DNA from: Variovorax sp. CAN15
Lineage (GTDB): Bacteria > Pseudomonadota > Gammaproteobacteria > Burkholderiales > Burkholderiaceae_C
Length of the DNA stretch: 56,203 nucleotides
Direction: 5' to 3'
NCBI RefSeq assembly: GCF_030462475.1
Contig: NZ_JASMRZ010000006.1
Location: 27,471-83,673 of the forward strand
A program made the position numbers and the translations under genes. This document shows positions 9,172 to 17,652 of this stretch, piece by piece. The notes under the pieces are model-generated. The model ran no database searches, was not told the DNA's origin, and worked only from the letters and a program-made list of their open reading frames with translations. The stretch's first letter is position 1. Each line of letters starts with the position of its first letter.

Positions 9172-10206
9172 GTGCGAGCCCAGGACGAAACCTCTACTTC
9201 CCCTTTGCGCGTCGAGCGCCTTTCGCTCACCGCCAGCCTGGCGCTCGCGGGCGGCGGCAAAGCACCTTTCGCCGCGCTCGGCTACGGCACGCCGCACGGA
9301 GTGGCCTGGATGCCGACAGTCAACGCACACGTGCTCTCGTCCGATGGCGCCATGGCCGACGTGTGGCACGCGGGCGGCGCGCGGATCAGGTCGGGCACCA
9401 CCGGCATCGCGCGCTGGCGCACCGACGGGCACTGGCTGCTGGGCGCCATCGACCTCGACGAAACAGCCGAAAAGCAGGGCCTGGCCGAACTCGCGCACCG
9501 CGCCTATCGCGACCTGTTCAAGGCGCTCGAACAGGCCGGCACGCCGCACCTGCAGCGGATCTGGAACTACCTGCCTCAGATCAACGCCGATGGCGGCGGC
9601 CTGGAGCGCTACCGCCAGTTCAACCTCGGCCGGCAGGAGGCGTTTCTCGAAGCGGGCCGCGCCGCCTTCGAGGGCGCACCTGCCGCTTGCGCGCTCGGCA
9701 TTCATCAAGGCGCACTGTCGATCCGTTTCCTGGCCGGGCAGCAGGCACCGCTGCCGGTAGAGAACCCGCGGCAGGTTTCGGCCTACCGCTATCCCGAAAC
9801 CTACGGCCCGCGTTCGCCGACTTTTTCCCGCGCCGCGCTGGCGGACATCGGCGATGGCAGCGTCGCCCTCTTCATCTCCGGCACCGCGAGCATCGTCGGC
9901 CACGAGACCGTGCACCACGGCGACGTGCGGGAGCAGACGCGCGAGACCCTGCGCAACCTGCAGGCAGTGATCGCCGCCGCCAACGAGCGCTGCAGCGCGA
10001 CGTTCTCGCTGGCCGGGCTCGACTGCGTGGTCTACGTGCGGCATCCGTCGGACACCGGCACCGTGCGCGCCATCATCGAGCAAGCGCTGGGCGCCGACGC
10101 GCCGATGTCGCGCCACGCCGTTTACCTCGAGGCGGACATCTGCCGCAGCGACCTGCTGGTCGAGATCGAGGCCCACGCCGTCGCCGCGGGGCAGCTGCGG
10201 GCCTGA
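9172..10206 (+). CDS. XanB2-like chorismatase (FkbO/Hyg5 family)
   Basis: This 344-residue protein matches the chorismatase family, which hydrolyses chorismate to hydroxybenzoates or dihydroxy-cyclohexadiene carboxylates plus pyruvate. The family's C-terminal motif FISGTASIVGHE, followed by a helix of the EQTRETLRNLQ type, is clear, as is the earlier QRIWNYLPQIN segment. In Xanthomonas, XanB2 supplies 3-hydroxybenzoate for xanthomonadin and 4-hydroxybenzoate for ubiquinone. Neighbouring methyltransferase, acyltransferase and glycosyltransferase genes support a pigment role. Translation likely starts at GTG 9172, three bases after the methyltransferase stop; TTG 9166 is an alternative, and no ATG fits. 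Product regiochemistry cannot be read by eye. Confidence 0.85.
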   Translation: MRAQDETSTSPLRVERLSLTASLALAGGGKAPFAALGYGTPHGVAWMPTVNAHVLSSDGAMADVWHAGGARIRSGTTGIARWRTDGHWLLGAIDLDETAEKQGLAELAHRAYRDLFKALEQAGTPHLQRIWNYLPQINADGGGLERYRQFNLGRQEAFLEAGRAAFEGAPAACALGIHQGALSIRFLAGQQAPLPVENPRQVSAYRYPETYGPRSPTFSRAALADIGDGSVALFISGTASIVGHETVHHGDVREQTRETLRNLQAVIAAANERCSATFSLAGLDCVVYVRHPSDTGTVRAIIEQALGADAPMSRHAVYLEADICRSDLLVEIEAHAVAAGQLRA

Positions 10207-10246
10207 CCGGCTCCCGTCCGGCCGTCCCGTCAGATTGACCGACTCA

Positions 10247-11044
10247 ATGAACCGCGTGCTGAGATTTCTCACGTCGATTCCGCTCGCGCTGATGCTCTAT
10301 GCGCTGCTGCTGTTTCTCGGCCTGATTTCGCTGGTCTGGAACGTCTTCGCCATGCTCATCCATCCGGTGATGCCGGCGGCGCCCGCCCGTGCGCTGGGCC
10401 GCATGACCATCGCCTTCGCCTACCGCATGTTCTGGTGGCTGGCCTCGGTGACCGGCATGATGCGCATCGACGCCAGCTGCCTCGACCCGATGCGCAAGGA
10501 ACCCGGCGTGATCTTCGTGGCCAACCATCCGACCATGCTCGATGCGCTGCTGCTGGTGGCGCGGCTGCCGCGCAGCGCGTGCATCATGAAGGCCGACCTG
10601 ATGGGCAACATCTTCCTGGGCGCGGGCGCCCGGCTGGCGCGCTACATCAGCAACAAGTCGGCGCGCACCATGGTGCGGCTGGCTGTGAACGACCTGCGCA
10701 ATGGCGGGCAGCTGGTGATCTTCCCTGAAGGCACGCGCACGGTGACGCCGCCGCTCAACCCGTTCCGCCCGGGCACCACGCTGATCGCCAAGCTGGCGCA
10801 GGCGCCGATCCAGACGGTGTTCATCGACACCGACTCGCCCTACCTCGCCAAGGGCTGGCCGCTGTGGCGGGTGCCGCCGCTGCCCATCGTCTTCAGGCTG
10901 CGGCTGGGCAAGCGCTTTTCGCCCACGCAGGACAGCGACGTGCTGCAGGCCGAACTCGAACAATATTTCCGACAGAACATGGAGCAGCGCGCCACCGACG
11001 CGTCCCCCGAATGCCAGACGCCTCGCGCACACACCTTGTCCTGA
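10247..11044 (+). CDS. Lysophospholipid-type acyltransferase (PlsC family)
   Basis: This 265-residue membrane-associated acyltransferase has two hydrophobic segments in its first 65 residues, then PlsC-family motif I (NHPTMLD, an HX4D box) and motif III (FPEGTRT). Such enzymes esterify an acyl chain onto a glycerol or other hydroxyl acceptor. Because it sits between a XanB2-like chorismatase and a family 2 glycosyltransferase, it may attach an aryl-polyene chain to a membrane anchor rather than serve bulk phospholipid synthesis (inference). ATG 10247 is preferred, with TTG 10235 as an in-frame alternative. The 3' end overlaps the glycosyltransferase start by 34 bases. Confidence 0.85.
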   Translation: MNRVLRFLTSIPLALMLYALLLFLGLISLVWNVFAMLIHPVMPAAPARALGRMTIAFAYRMFWWLASVTGMMRIDASCLDPMRKEPGVIFVANHPTMLDALLLVARLPRSACIMKADLMGNIFLGAGARLARYISNKSARTMVRLAVNDLRNGGQLVIFPEGTRTVTPPLNPFRPGTTLIAKLAQAPIQTVFIDTDSPYLAKGWPLWRVPPLPIVFRLRLGKRFSPTQDSDVLQAELEQYFRQNMEQRATDASPECQTPRAHTLS

Positions 11045-11787
11045 TCCCGAGCTACAACACGGGCGAGCGCCTGTTCTCCACGGTCGCCGCCGCACGCGCG
11101 CAGTGGAACCCGGTGTGGGTGGTGATCGACGGCAGCGACGACGGCACCGGCGAGCGGCTGCAGCAGCTCGCCGAGGGCGATCCGGGCCTGCGCGTGTGGG
11201 TTCTGCCGCAGAACCAGGGCAAGGGCTCCGCCGTGCAGCACGGCCTGCGCGCCGCGAAGGAAGCCGGCTTCACCCACGCGCTGACGATGGACTCCGACGG
11301 CCAGCATCCGGCCGACCTGATCCCCGCCTTCATGCAGGCCTCGCTTCGGCGCCCCGAGACCATGGTGCTCGGCCGCCCGGTGTTCGACGCCAGCGCGCCG
11401 CTGCTGCGTGTGCGCGGACGGCGCGTGTCGAACGGGTGGACCCAGCTCGAGACCCTGTTCGCGGGCGTCGGCGATTCGCTCTACGGTTTTCGCGTGTATC
11501 CCGTGGCCGACCTGATCGCGGTGATGGCCCGCCAGCCCTGGATGCGCCGCTTCGACTTCGACACCGAGGCCGTCGTGCGGCTGGCGTGGCGCGGAGTGAA
11601 GCCTGTGAACATCGACGCGCCGGTGAAGTACCTGTCCGCCGAAGAAGGCGGCGTCTCGCACTTCCGCTATGGCCGCGACAACGTGCTGCTCACCTGGATG
11701 CATGCGCGGCTGATGGTCGAGTTCGTGCTCCGCCTGCCCTTGCTGCTGTTGCGCAAGCTGGCGAAGAAGCCGCCGTTCCAGGACTGA
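11011..11787 (+). CDS. Family 2 glycosyltransferase
   Basis: This 258-residue GT2-like enzyme has an N-terminal nucleotide-sugar fold starting LVLIPSYNTG, the acidic VVIDGSDDGTG motif and a DSDGQHP motif (DxD equivalent for metal binding) at about residue 95. The layout resembles dolichol-phosphate mannosyltransferase-type enzymes without their C-terminal membrane domain. A short hydrophobic C-terminal helix rich in Leu may dock it at the membrane. It is the last gene of the four-gene cassette and begins inside the acyltransferase gene, implying coupled translation. A perfect 9-bp hairpin follows the stop. Acceptor and sugar are unknown. Confidence 0.85.
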   Translation: MPDASRTHLVLIPSYNTGERLFSTVAAARAQWNPVWVVIDGSDDGTGERLQQLAEGDPGLRVWVLPQNQGKGSAVQHGLRAAKEAGFTHALTMDSDGQHPADLIPAFMQASLRRPETMVLGRPVFDASAPLLRVRGRRVSNGWTQLETLFAGVGDSLYGFRVYPVADLIAVMARQPWMRRFDFDTEAVVRLAWRGVKPVNIDAPVKYLSAEEGGVSHFRYGRDNVLLTWMHARLMVEFVLRLPLLLLRKLAKKPPFQD

Positions 11788-11796
11788 TGTCTCGTC

Positions 11797-11817
11797 CCCT
11801 CTCCCCCTGGGAGAGGG
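11797..11817. terminator. Perfect 9-bp hairpin between convergent genes
   Basis: CCCTCTCCC and GGGAGAGGG pair around a three-base loop between the convergent glycosyltransferase and outer-membrane-factor genes. There is no U-run on either side, so termination strength is uncertain; it may instead be a short dispersed repeat. Confidence 0.5.
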
Positions 11818-11827
11818 AGCAAATGCG

Positions 11828-13219
11828 CTACGAAGCCACCGCCGCCCCGCCCAGCGCCTTGTAGAGCGTCATCGTCGCGTTGAGCTGGTTCAGCCGGTTC
11901 TGCGCCAGCGACACCTCGGCCGCGCGGCGCCTGTCCTTGGCGTCGAGCACCGGCTGCAGCGCGGTCGCCCCGGCGCGGTAGCGCACTTCCGACAGGCGCT
12001 CCGCGCGCTGCGCCTCCTGCAGGGCCAGCATCAGGCTCTCGCTTTCGGCGCGCAACTGCGTGCGCGACGACAGAGCGTTCTCCACCTCCGACAGCGCGGT
12101 GTACAGCGACTGCCTGAAGCCCACCACCGCCTCTTCGTACTGCGTCTGCGACACCGCCACGGTCAGCCGCGCGGTGTTCCATTGCAGGAAAGGCAGCGTC
12201 AGCCCCGCACCCAGCGTGCCCACGGGATTCTTCAGCAGCTCGCCGAGCGCAGCGCTCGACGTGCCCAGCGTGCCCGTGAGGCTCAGCGCGGGATAGAAGC
12301 CGGTGCGCGTGGCGTCGACGTTCGCCAGCGCACCGCGCAGGCGCTGCTCGGCGGCGCGGAGGTCTGGGCGGCGGCCCAGCAGGCTCGCGGGCACGCCGGC
12401 ATCGATGGCCGGCAATGCGATATCCGGCAGCTGCGCGGGCTCGGCGGACATCGGCTCCGGCGGCTGGTCGAACAGGATCGCCAGCGCGTTGCGCGCCTCC
12501 ACGCGCTGCTGCAGCAGCTGGGTGTGGGCCGCTTCCTGCGTGGCGAGACTCTGGCCGGCCTGCGCCACATCCAGCCCCGACACGGCGCCGGCCGCGTACT
12601 TCACGCGCGCAAGCGCAAGGATGCGCCGGCCGTCTTCCATGCCCGCCTCGCTCAGCGCGATGCGCTGGTTCAGGTAGCCGGTCTGCCAGTAGAGCCCCGC
12701 CGTGGTGCCGACCAGCGACAGCGCAGCCGCCTGCCGGTCGGACTCGGTGGCCTTTAGCTCCCAGTCGGCGGCGCTGCGCAGTGCAGAGAGCCGGCCCCAG
12801 AGGTCGAGCTCGTAGCTCAGTGCCACCGACGCGTTCGACGCAGAGCTGGCCACACCGCCGCGCTTCAGGTCGTAGCTGCGGCTGGTGTTGGCCTGGCCGA
12901 GCACGCCGGGCGTGAGATTCGTGTTCGCCAGCCCGGCCTGCAGCTGCGCGCGCTGCACGCGGATGCCGGCCACCGCCAGGTCGTTGTTGGTGCGCAGGGC
13001 GCTGTCGATCAGCCGGTCGAGCTGCGGATCGTTGAAGGCCGTCCACCAGTTGGCGGACAGCGCCACCGCGGTGCCGGTGGTCGCAGGCGGAGTCGACTGC
13101 TGCCAGCGCTGCGGAACATCGAACGGCCGCTGCGTGCGCTGCTCCGGCTGAAACAGAGTGCAGCCGCCCAGGGCGAGCACGGCAGCGGAGGCCAGGGAAA
13201 GAATACGCGCCCTACTCAC
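11828..13219 (-). CDS. Outer-membrane factor lipoprotein (NodT/OprM-type) of a MacAB exporter
   Basis: This 463-residue protein is a TolC-like outer-membrane channel subunit. It begins with a lipoprotein signal peptide whose lipobox LGGC places the acylated cysteine near residue 20. Two repeats of the outer membrane efflux domain follow, with the family's DRLIDSALRTNNDL helix start, ALSYELDLWG and RPDLRAAEQRL. It overlaps macB by eight bases and starts at GTG 13219. The macA-macB-channel order means the cell encodes a complete tripartite exporter here. The substrate is unknown; a macrolide, lipopeptide or siderophore cannot be distinguished from sequence. Confidence 0.9.
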   Translation of the reverse strand: MSRARILSLASAAVLALGGCTLFQPEQRTQRPFDVPQRWQQSTPPATTGTAVALSANWWTAFNDPQLDRLIDSALRTNNDLAVAGIRVQRAQLQAGLANTNLTPGVLGQANTSRSYDLKRGGVASSASNASVALSYELDLWGRLSALRSAADWELKATESDRQAAALSLVGTTAGLYWQTGYLNQRIALSEAGMEDGRRILALARVKYAAGAVSGLDVAQAGQSLATQEAAHTQLLQQRVEARNALAILFDQPPEPMSAEPAQLPDIALPAIDAGVPASLLGRRPDLRAAEQRLRGALANVDATRTGFYPALSLTGTLGTSSAALGELLKNPVGTLGAGLTLPFLQWNTARLTVAVSQTQYEEAVVGFRQSLYTALSEVENALSSRTQLRAESESLMLALQEAQRAERLSEVRYRAGATALQPVLDAKDRRRAAEVSLAQNRLNQLNATMTLYKALGGAAVAS

Positions 13220-15191
13220 GAGCCAGCGCCTCGATGGGGTCCAACCGCGCAGCGTTGCGCGCCGGCAGGTAGCCGAACAGCACGCCGATCAGCGACGCGC
13301 AGAGAAACGCCGACACCACCGCGCCCATTGAAAAGATCATTTGCCATTGCTTGACGAGAAGCGAGAACAGGAAGCTGATGCCATACGAAAGCGTCACGCC
13401 GATCAGGCCGCCCACCAGGCACACCAGCACCGCCTCGGTCAGGAACTGCTGCAGCACGTCGCTCTGGCGCGCGCCCACGGCCATGCGGATGCCGATCTCG
13501 CGCGTGCGCTCGGTCACCGACACCAGCATGATGTTCATCACGCCGATGCCGCCCACCACCAGCGAGATCACCGCGATGAGCGACAGCAGCAGGGTGAGCG
13601 ACTGGCTGGTGCGCTCGGCCGTCTTGACGATGCTGTCCATGTTGAAAGTGAAGAAATCCTTGGTGCCGTGGCGCAGCGTGAGCAGCTTGACGATGCTGTC
13701 CTCGGCCGCCTTGGTCGGCTGGTCGTCCCGGATGCGCACCGTGATGTTGTCGAAGTGCTGCTGCCCGAACAACCGGCTCGCGCCCGTGCTGTAGGGCAGC
13801 CAGAGGTTGAGCGACTTGTTGCCGTCGCCGAACACCGTCTTCTTCTCCTGCGCCACGCCGATCACCGTGCACGGCAGGCTGCCCACGAGGATGATCTTGC
13901 CCACCGGCTCGGTGCCTTCGAGAAACAGCTTGCGCCGCGTGTTCTGGTCGATCACCACCACCTGCGACTGATGGCGCACGTCGGAAGCGGTGAAGGCCGC
14001 GCCGCTGGCCATCTGCATGTCGCGCACGCGGAAGAAACTGTCGCTCACGCCGTTGGCCGTGCCGTTGATGTCCACGCTGCGGTAGCGCAGGCGCAGGCTG
14101 CGCGAGGTCACGGGCGTGACGCTGTGCACGTAAGGCTGCGCCGCGATGGCGTCGAGGTCGGAAGGTATCAGCGTGCGGATGCTCGTCGCCTTGTCGTCGC
14201 CGAAGTCGCGGCCCGGATACACGTCGAGCGTGTTGGTGCCGATGGCGCGGATGTCCGACAGCACATAGCGCTTGGCGCCCTCCCCGATGGCCACGATCGA
14301 CACCACCGAGGTGATGCCGATGACGATGCCCAGCATGGTGAGCGCCGTGCGCATGCGGTGCGCCATCATCGAGCGCCAGGCCATGCGGAAGGCTTCGGCG
14401 AAGCGGGCCCAGCCAGTGCTGAAGCGGGCGATGCCCAGCCGGGGCTTCGTCATCGCCGCTGCGGGAGACGCGGCTTCGACCTGCGAAGGCATCGGCACCG
14501 TCGGCAAGTTCGGCCGATCGCCCACGATCACGCCATCGGCGATCTCGATGATGCGCTCGGTGCAGCTCGCCACCTGCATGTCGTGCGTCACGATGATGAT
14601 CGTGTGGCCCTGCGCATGCAGCTCGCGCAGGATGCCGATCACCTCCTGGCCGCTGCGGCTGTCGAGCGCGCCGGTCGGCTCGTCGGCCAGGATCACCTGC
14701 CCTCCGTTCATGAGCGCGCGCGCGATGCTCACGCGCTGCTGCTGGCCGCCCGACAGCTGGCTCGGCCGGTGCTCGGTGCGGTCGCCCAGGCCCAGCCGCT
14801 CGAGCAGCTGGCGCGCACGCGAGTCGCGCGCCTGGCTGTCGGTGCCGGCGTACACGGCGGGCACTTCGACATTGCCGGTGGCCGTGAGGTGCTGCATCAG
14901 GTGGTAGCGCTGGAAGATGAAGCCGAAGTGCTCGCGCCGCAGTTCGGCCAGCGCGTCGCTGTCGAGCGCCCCCACGTCCTGGCCGGAGACGGTGTAGGAG
15001 CCCGTGCTCGGCCGGTCGAGGCAGCCCAGGATGTTCATCAGCGTCGACTTGCCCGAACCCGAGGCGCCGACGATGGCCAGCATCTCGCCGCTGCCGATGT
15101 CGAGGTTGACGTCCTTGAGCACCTGCACTTCCTGCTCGCCCGAGGGAAAGCTGCGGCCGATACCGCGCAGGGTGAGCAGCGGCTGCGTCAT
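13212..15191 (-). CDS. macB: MacB-type ABC exporter, fused ATPase-permease
   Basis: This 659-residue MacB has an N-terminal ATPase domain with Walker A GASGSGKST near residue 40, signature LSGGQQQR near 145 and DEPTGALDS near 170, then four membrane segments. The first is around residue 280, a large periplasmic MacB_PCD domain follows (about 300-510), and three helices close the protein (about 530-655). MacB is a mechanotransmission machine that drives periplasmic substrates through the outer-membrane channel rather than across the inner membrane. Its ATG overlaps the macA stop by four bases. Sequence and operon make the assignment firm, but the exported compound is not known. Confidence 0.93.
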   Translation of the reverse strand: MTQPLLTLRGIGRSFPSGEQEVQVLKDVNLDIGSGEMLAIVGASGSGKSTLMNILGCLDRPSTGSYTVSGQDVGALDSDALAELRREHFGFIFQRYHLMQHLTATGNVEVPAVYAGTDSQARDSRARQLLERLGLGDRTEHRPSQLSGGQQQRVSIARALMNGGQVILADEPTGALDSRSGQEVIGILRELHAQGHTIIIVTHDMQVASCTERIIEIADGVIVGDRPNLPTVPMPSQVEAASPAAAMTKPRLGIARFSTGWARFAEAFRMAWRSMMAHRMRTALTMLGIVIGITSVVSIVAIGEGAKRYVLSDIRAIGTNTLDVYPGRDFGDDKATSIRTLIPSDLDAIAAQPYVHSVTPVTSRSLRLRYRSVDINGTANGVSDSFFRVRDMQMASGAAFTASDVRHQSQVVVIDQNTRRKLFLEGTEPVGKIILVGSLPCTVIGVAQEKKTVFGDGNKSLNLWLPYSTGASRLFGQQHFDNITVRIRDDQPTKAAEDSIVKLLTLRHGTKDFFTFNMDSIVKTAERTSQSLTLLLSLIAVISLVVGGIGVMNIMLVSVTERTREIGIRMAVGARQSDVLQQFLTEAVLVCLVGGLIGVTLSYGISFLFSLLVKQWQMIFSMGAVVSAFLCASLIGVLFGYLPARNAARLDPIEALARE

Positions 15192-16363
15192 TGAGGCTTG
15201 CCCCGTCCGCCGCCGCCGTCGCCGTTGCTGCCTGTCTCGCCGCGCTCCATCACCGCCGAGGCATCGCCGGTGATGACGCTGTCGCCCTCCTTCAGACCTT
15301 CGAGCACCTGTGCCTGGAAGTTGTTGGAGATGCCGACGCGCACCTTGCGCGTCTCGACGGAGTGATCGGCCTTGAGCACGCGCACTTCCTGGCGGCCGTC
15401 CTTGTCGCGCGCACCCAGCGCGGTCAGCGGCACGGTCAGCGCCTGTTTGGCCTCGCCCAGCAGGATGGCGACCTGCGCCGTCATGTCCACGCGCAGCGTG
15501 CGGTCGGGGTTGGGCACGTCGAAGAGCGCATTGAAGAACACGGCGTTGTTGATCTTCTCGGGCGAAGGCTGCACCGCGCGCAGCGTGCCGTGATAGCGCT
15601 TGTCGGGGTCGCCGAGGATGGTGAAGTACACCGGCTGCCCCGGCTTCACGCGCACCACGTCGGCTTCCGACACCTGCGCCTTCACGGTCATGGTCGACAG
15701 GTCGGCCAGCTTCATCAGCGTGGGCACCTGGAAAGCCGCGACCACGGTCTGGCCCTCGAGCGTGTTGATGGAAACCACGTCGCCGTCGATCGGTGCGACG
15801 ATGCGCGTGTACGAGAGGTTCTGCTGCGCAGACGCCACGGCCAGCTTCTGCTGGCGGATCTGCGCCTCGAGCGCCACCGCGTCGGCGCGCAGCGCGCGCA
15901 GCTCGGCGTCGGCGCTTTCCATGTCCTGCTTCGCGGCCGCGTCCTGCGCGAGCATTTCCTGTTGGCGCGTCCAGGTGAGCTGCGCCTGCTTGATGCGCAC
16001 TTCCTTGGCCAGCTTCTGCGCCTGCAGGTTGTCGAGCCTGGCCTGCTCCTGCGCCAGGGTGTTCTGCGAGATGACGGGGTCGATCTCGGCGAGCCAGTCG
16101 CCCTTCTTCACCGTCTGCCCGAGCACCACCTTGAGCGACTTCAGCTGACCGCTCACCTGCGCGCCCACCTCCACCTGCTTGAGCGCCTGCAGCACGCCGG
16201 TGGCGAGCACCGCGTTTTCGAGGTCGGTGCGCTGCACCGTGGCGGTGAGGTATTCGTTCTTCTTCGCCGGACTCAGCCAGGCGGAGGCAATGACGGCCAG
16301 CACGATGAAGACGGCAATGCCGATCAGGTATTTGCGCGATCGCCGGGGTGGGTTATTGGGCAT
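15188..16363 (-). CDS. macA: MacA-type periplasmic adaptor subunit
   Basis: This 391-residue membrane fusion protein has a basic N-terminus, one transmembrane helix at about residues 12-30, a lipoyl half-motif, a long coiled-coil hairpin (about 100-190, rich in Gln/Ala/Leu), the second lipoyl half and beta-barrel domains. It links MacB to the outer-membrane factor encoded two genes later. I chose ATG 16363, where a typical MFP start (basic residues then helix) begins; an alternative start upstream would add a Phe-rich stretch not typical of the family. No ribosome-binding site decides the matter. It is the first gene of the three-gene exporter operon. Confidence 0.9.
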   Translation of the reverse strand: MPNNPPRRSRKYLIGIAVFIVLAVIASAWLSPAKKNEYLTATVQRTDLENAVLATGVLQALKQVEVGAQVSGQLKSLKVVLGQTVKKGDWLAEIDPVISQNTLAQEQARLDNLQAQKLAKEVRIKQAQLTWTRQQEMLAQDAAAKQDMESADAELRALRADAVALEAQIRQQKLAVASAQQNLSYTRIVAPIDGDVVSINTLEGQTVVAAFQVPTLMKLADLSTMTVKAQVSEADVVRVKPGQPVYFTILGDPDKRYHGTLRAVQPSPEKINNAVFFNALFDVPNPDRTLRVDMTAQVAILLGEAKQALTVPLTALGARDKDGRQEVRVLKADHSVETRKVRVGISNNFQAQVLEGLKEGDSVITGDASAVMERGETGSNGDGGGGRGKPQ

Positions 16364-16714
16364 GCAAAGAAAAAGGAATGAAAGGCGCTGGAGAGGAATG
16401 CTTTTCTTGAAGAATTCAACGCCAAAAAAGAAGTTCCGCGGGTATTCGCACAATCCTAGCTGCGTTTGCTGAAGAGCTTTTAAAGACCCGCGCGGTGCAT
16501 TGACACCATCCTCTTACAAGAGAGCGAATGGCGCTTCAAGCCTCGGGCAGATCGTGACTTTAGGCACTGTGTGCACGCAAATTGCACTCCTACATTCGCA
16601 ATTGGGCAGCGCATTGCAAGCCGCCCGCCACAGCAGATGCCAATGGCCCGCGAATATCTTTTTTCCCGGCCGGGGGCATCTCTTTTCCGACGCATTCAAT
16701 TAAGGGAAACGACC
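16364..16714. other. 351-bp intergenic region without recognised gene
   Basis: This spacer separates macA (minus) from the small secreted-protein gene (plus), so it must hold both promoters. It is more AT-rich than its flanks. A TTGACA hexamer at 16500-16505 has no convincing -10 partner, and an AAGGGA ribosome-binding site lies just before 16715. I see no RNA gene or repeat. Confidence 0.5.
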
Positions 16715-17068
16715 ATGAAATTCAAACAGTCGAACACACTGCTGCGCAATGCAGCCCTGGCCGGTGCAATTGCGACGCTGCTGGCTTTCAGCGGTACTGC
16801 GGGCGCAGCCCATACGCCCCAGGACAGCGACGCGCTGCAGACGACGGGCGTCATCGCCAGCGTTGGCGCGCCCGCTTCGAAGATCAAGATGGAAGAAGTG
16901 TCGGCCCAGCAAGACCTGCTGAGCCTTGTGGCGCCGGCTGCCAAGCCCGAGATGCTTCAGCCCGCCGTGAACACCGCCATCGTCGACAGCTGCGCCAGCC
17001 GCTGGTACTGGCGCAGCCTGCTGGAAGAAATGGCTTGCGGCTTCTCGGGCCAGGGCTGGTTCAACTGA
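16715..17068 (+). CDS. Small secreted protein of unknown function
   Basis: This 117-residue protein has a clear Sec signal peptide: a basic start, a hydrophobic core at about residues 12-27 and a likely cut after GTAGA. The mature part is short, Ala/Pro-rich at first, then ends in an unusual Trp/Cys-containing segment (SRWYWRSLLEE and a terminal GQGWFN). Two cysteines in the mature part could form a disulfide; dsbB is the next gene but points the other way. ATG 16715 follows an AAGGGA ribosome-binding site at the right spacing, and a stem-loop follows the stop. I recognise no family. Confidence 0.75.
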   Translation: MKFKQSNTLLRNAALAGAIATLLAFSGTAGAAHTPQDSDALQTTGVIASVGAPASKIKMEEVSAQQDLLSLVAPAAKPEMLQPAVNTAIVDSCASRWYWRSLLEEMACGFSGQGWFN

Positions 17069-17091
17069 GGCGAACCCGCCCCGCTCTCGTC

Positions 17092-17119
17092 AAAACGCCG
17101 CTCATCCGGGCGGCGCTTT
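17092..17119. terminator. Hairpin between secreted-protein gene and dsbB
   Basis: CGCCGC pairs with GCGGCG around an eight-base loop, preceded by AAAA and followed by CTTTG. It sits between two convergent genes and could act in both directions. Confidence 0.6.
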
Positions 17120-17148
17120 GCTTCGTGCCAGGTTGCTTCTCCTGCCGA

Positions 17149-17652
17149 TCAGCGCGCGCGACGCGAGCGCATGAGCAGCGTGACCAGCAGCAGCGAGAGA
17201 ACCACGAATGCGATGAACGACCAGTTCGCCAGCGTCAGGCCGAACAGAGACCAGTCGACCTTCGAGCAGTCGCCGCCGCCGCGGAAGATCATCGGCAGCG
17301 CACGCTTCAGCGGGAAGGTCTCGATCATCCCGTAGAGGTCGCGCCCGCAGGTGACGACTTCGGGCGGATACCACTGCAGCCAGCTCTGCGACGCCGCCGT
17401 GTAGGCGCCACCCAAAGCGGCCAGCAGCGCCAGAACGCCGCTGACCACACGCAGGCCCACGCTGCGGAACACGCCGGCCAGCCCGGTGAACAGGGCCACC
17501 AGCACCAGCGCGTAGCGCTGCACGATGCACATGGGACAGGGTTCGAGCCCGACCACGTGCTGCAGGTAGAGCCCGAAGGCCAGCATCAGGACACAGGCCA
17601 GGCAGATCAGCCCGAACGCGCGGCGCGGCGCGCCGAAGTACCAATCGATCAA
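17149..17652 (-). CDS. dsbB: Disulfide bond formation protein DsbB
   Basis: This inner-membrane protein of about 167 residues reoxidises DsbA and passes electrons to quinone. Four transmembrane helices are visible. The first periplasmic loop has the CPMC redox pair after LEP, and the second loop carries the CGRDL and DCSK cysteines that interact with DsbA. No ATG fits. TTG 17652 overlaps the cysA stop in a TTGA arrangement and gives the family's [11 protein letters not shown] start; TTG 17664 is the alternative. Its position after cysA suggests cotranscription with the sulfate importer, pairing cysteine sulfur supply with disulfide formation. Confidence 0.9.
   Translation of the reverse strand: MIDWYFGAPRRAFGLICLACVLMLAFGLYLQHVVGLEPCPMCIVQRYALVLVALFTGLAGVFRSVGLRVVSGVLALLAALGGAYTAASQSWLQWYPPEVVTCGRDLYGMIETFPLKRALPMIFRGGGDCSKVDWSLFGLTLANWSFIAFVVLSLLLVTLLMRSRRAR

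Noticed and set aside
13341..15194. Long plus-strand open frame (617 codons) opposite macB
   Set aside because: His/Arg/Ala-rich with no domain; it is the antisense shadow of a GC-rich coding gene whose minus-strand product is a full MacB.
16500..16530. TTGACA hexamer as a sigma-70 promoter for the small secreted-protein gene
   Set aside because: No acceptable -10 hexamer lies 16-18 bases downstream, so the match is probably chance.
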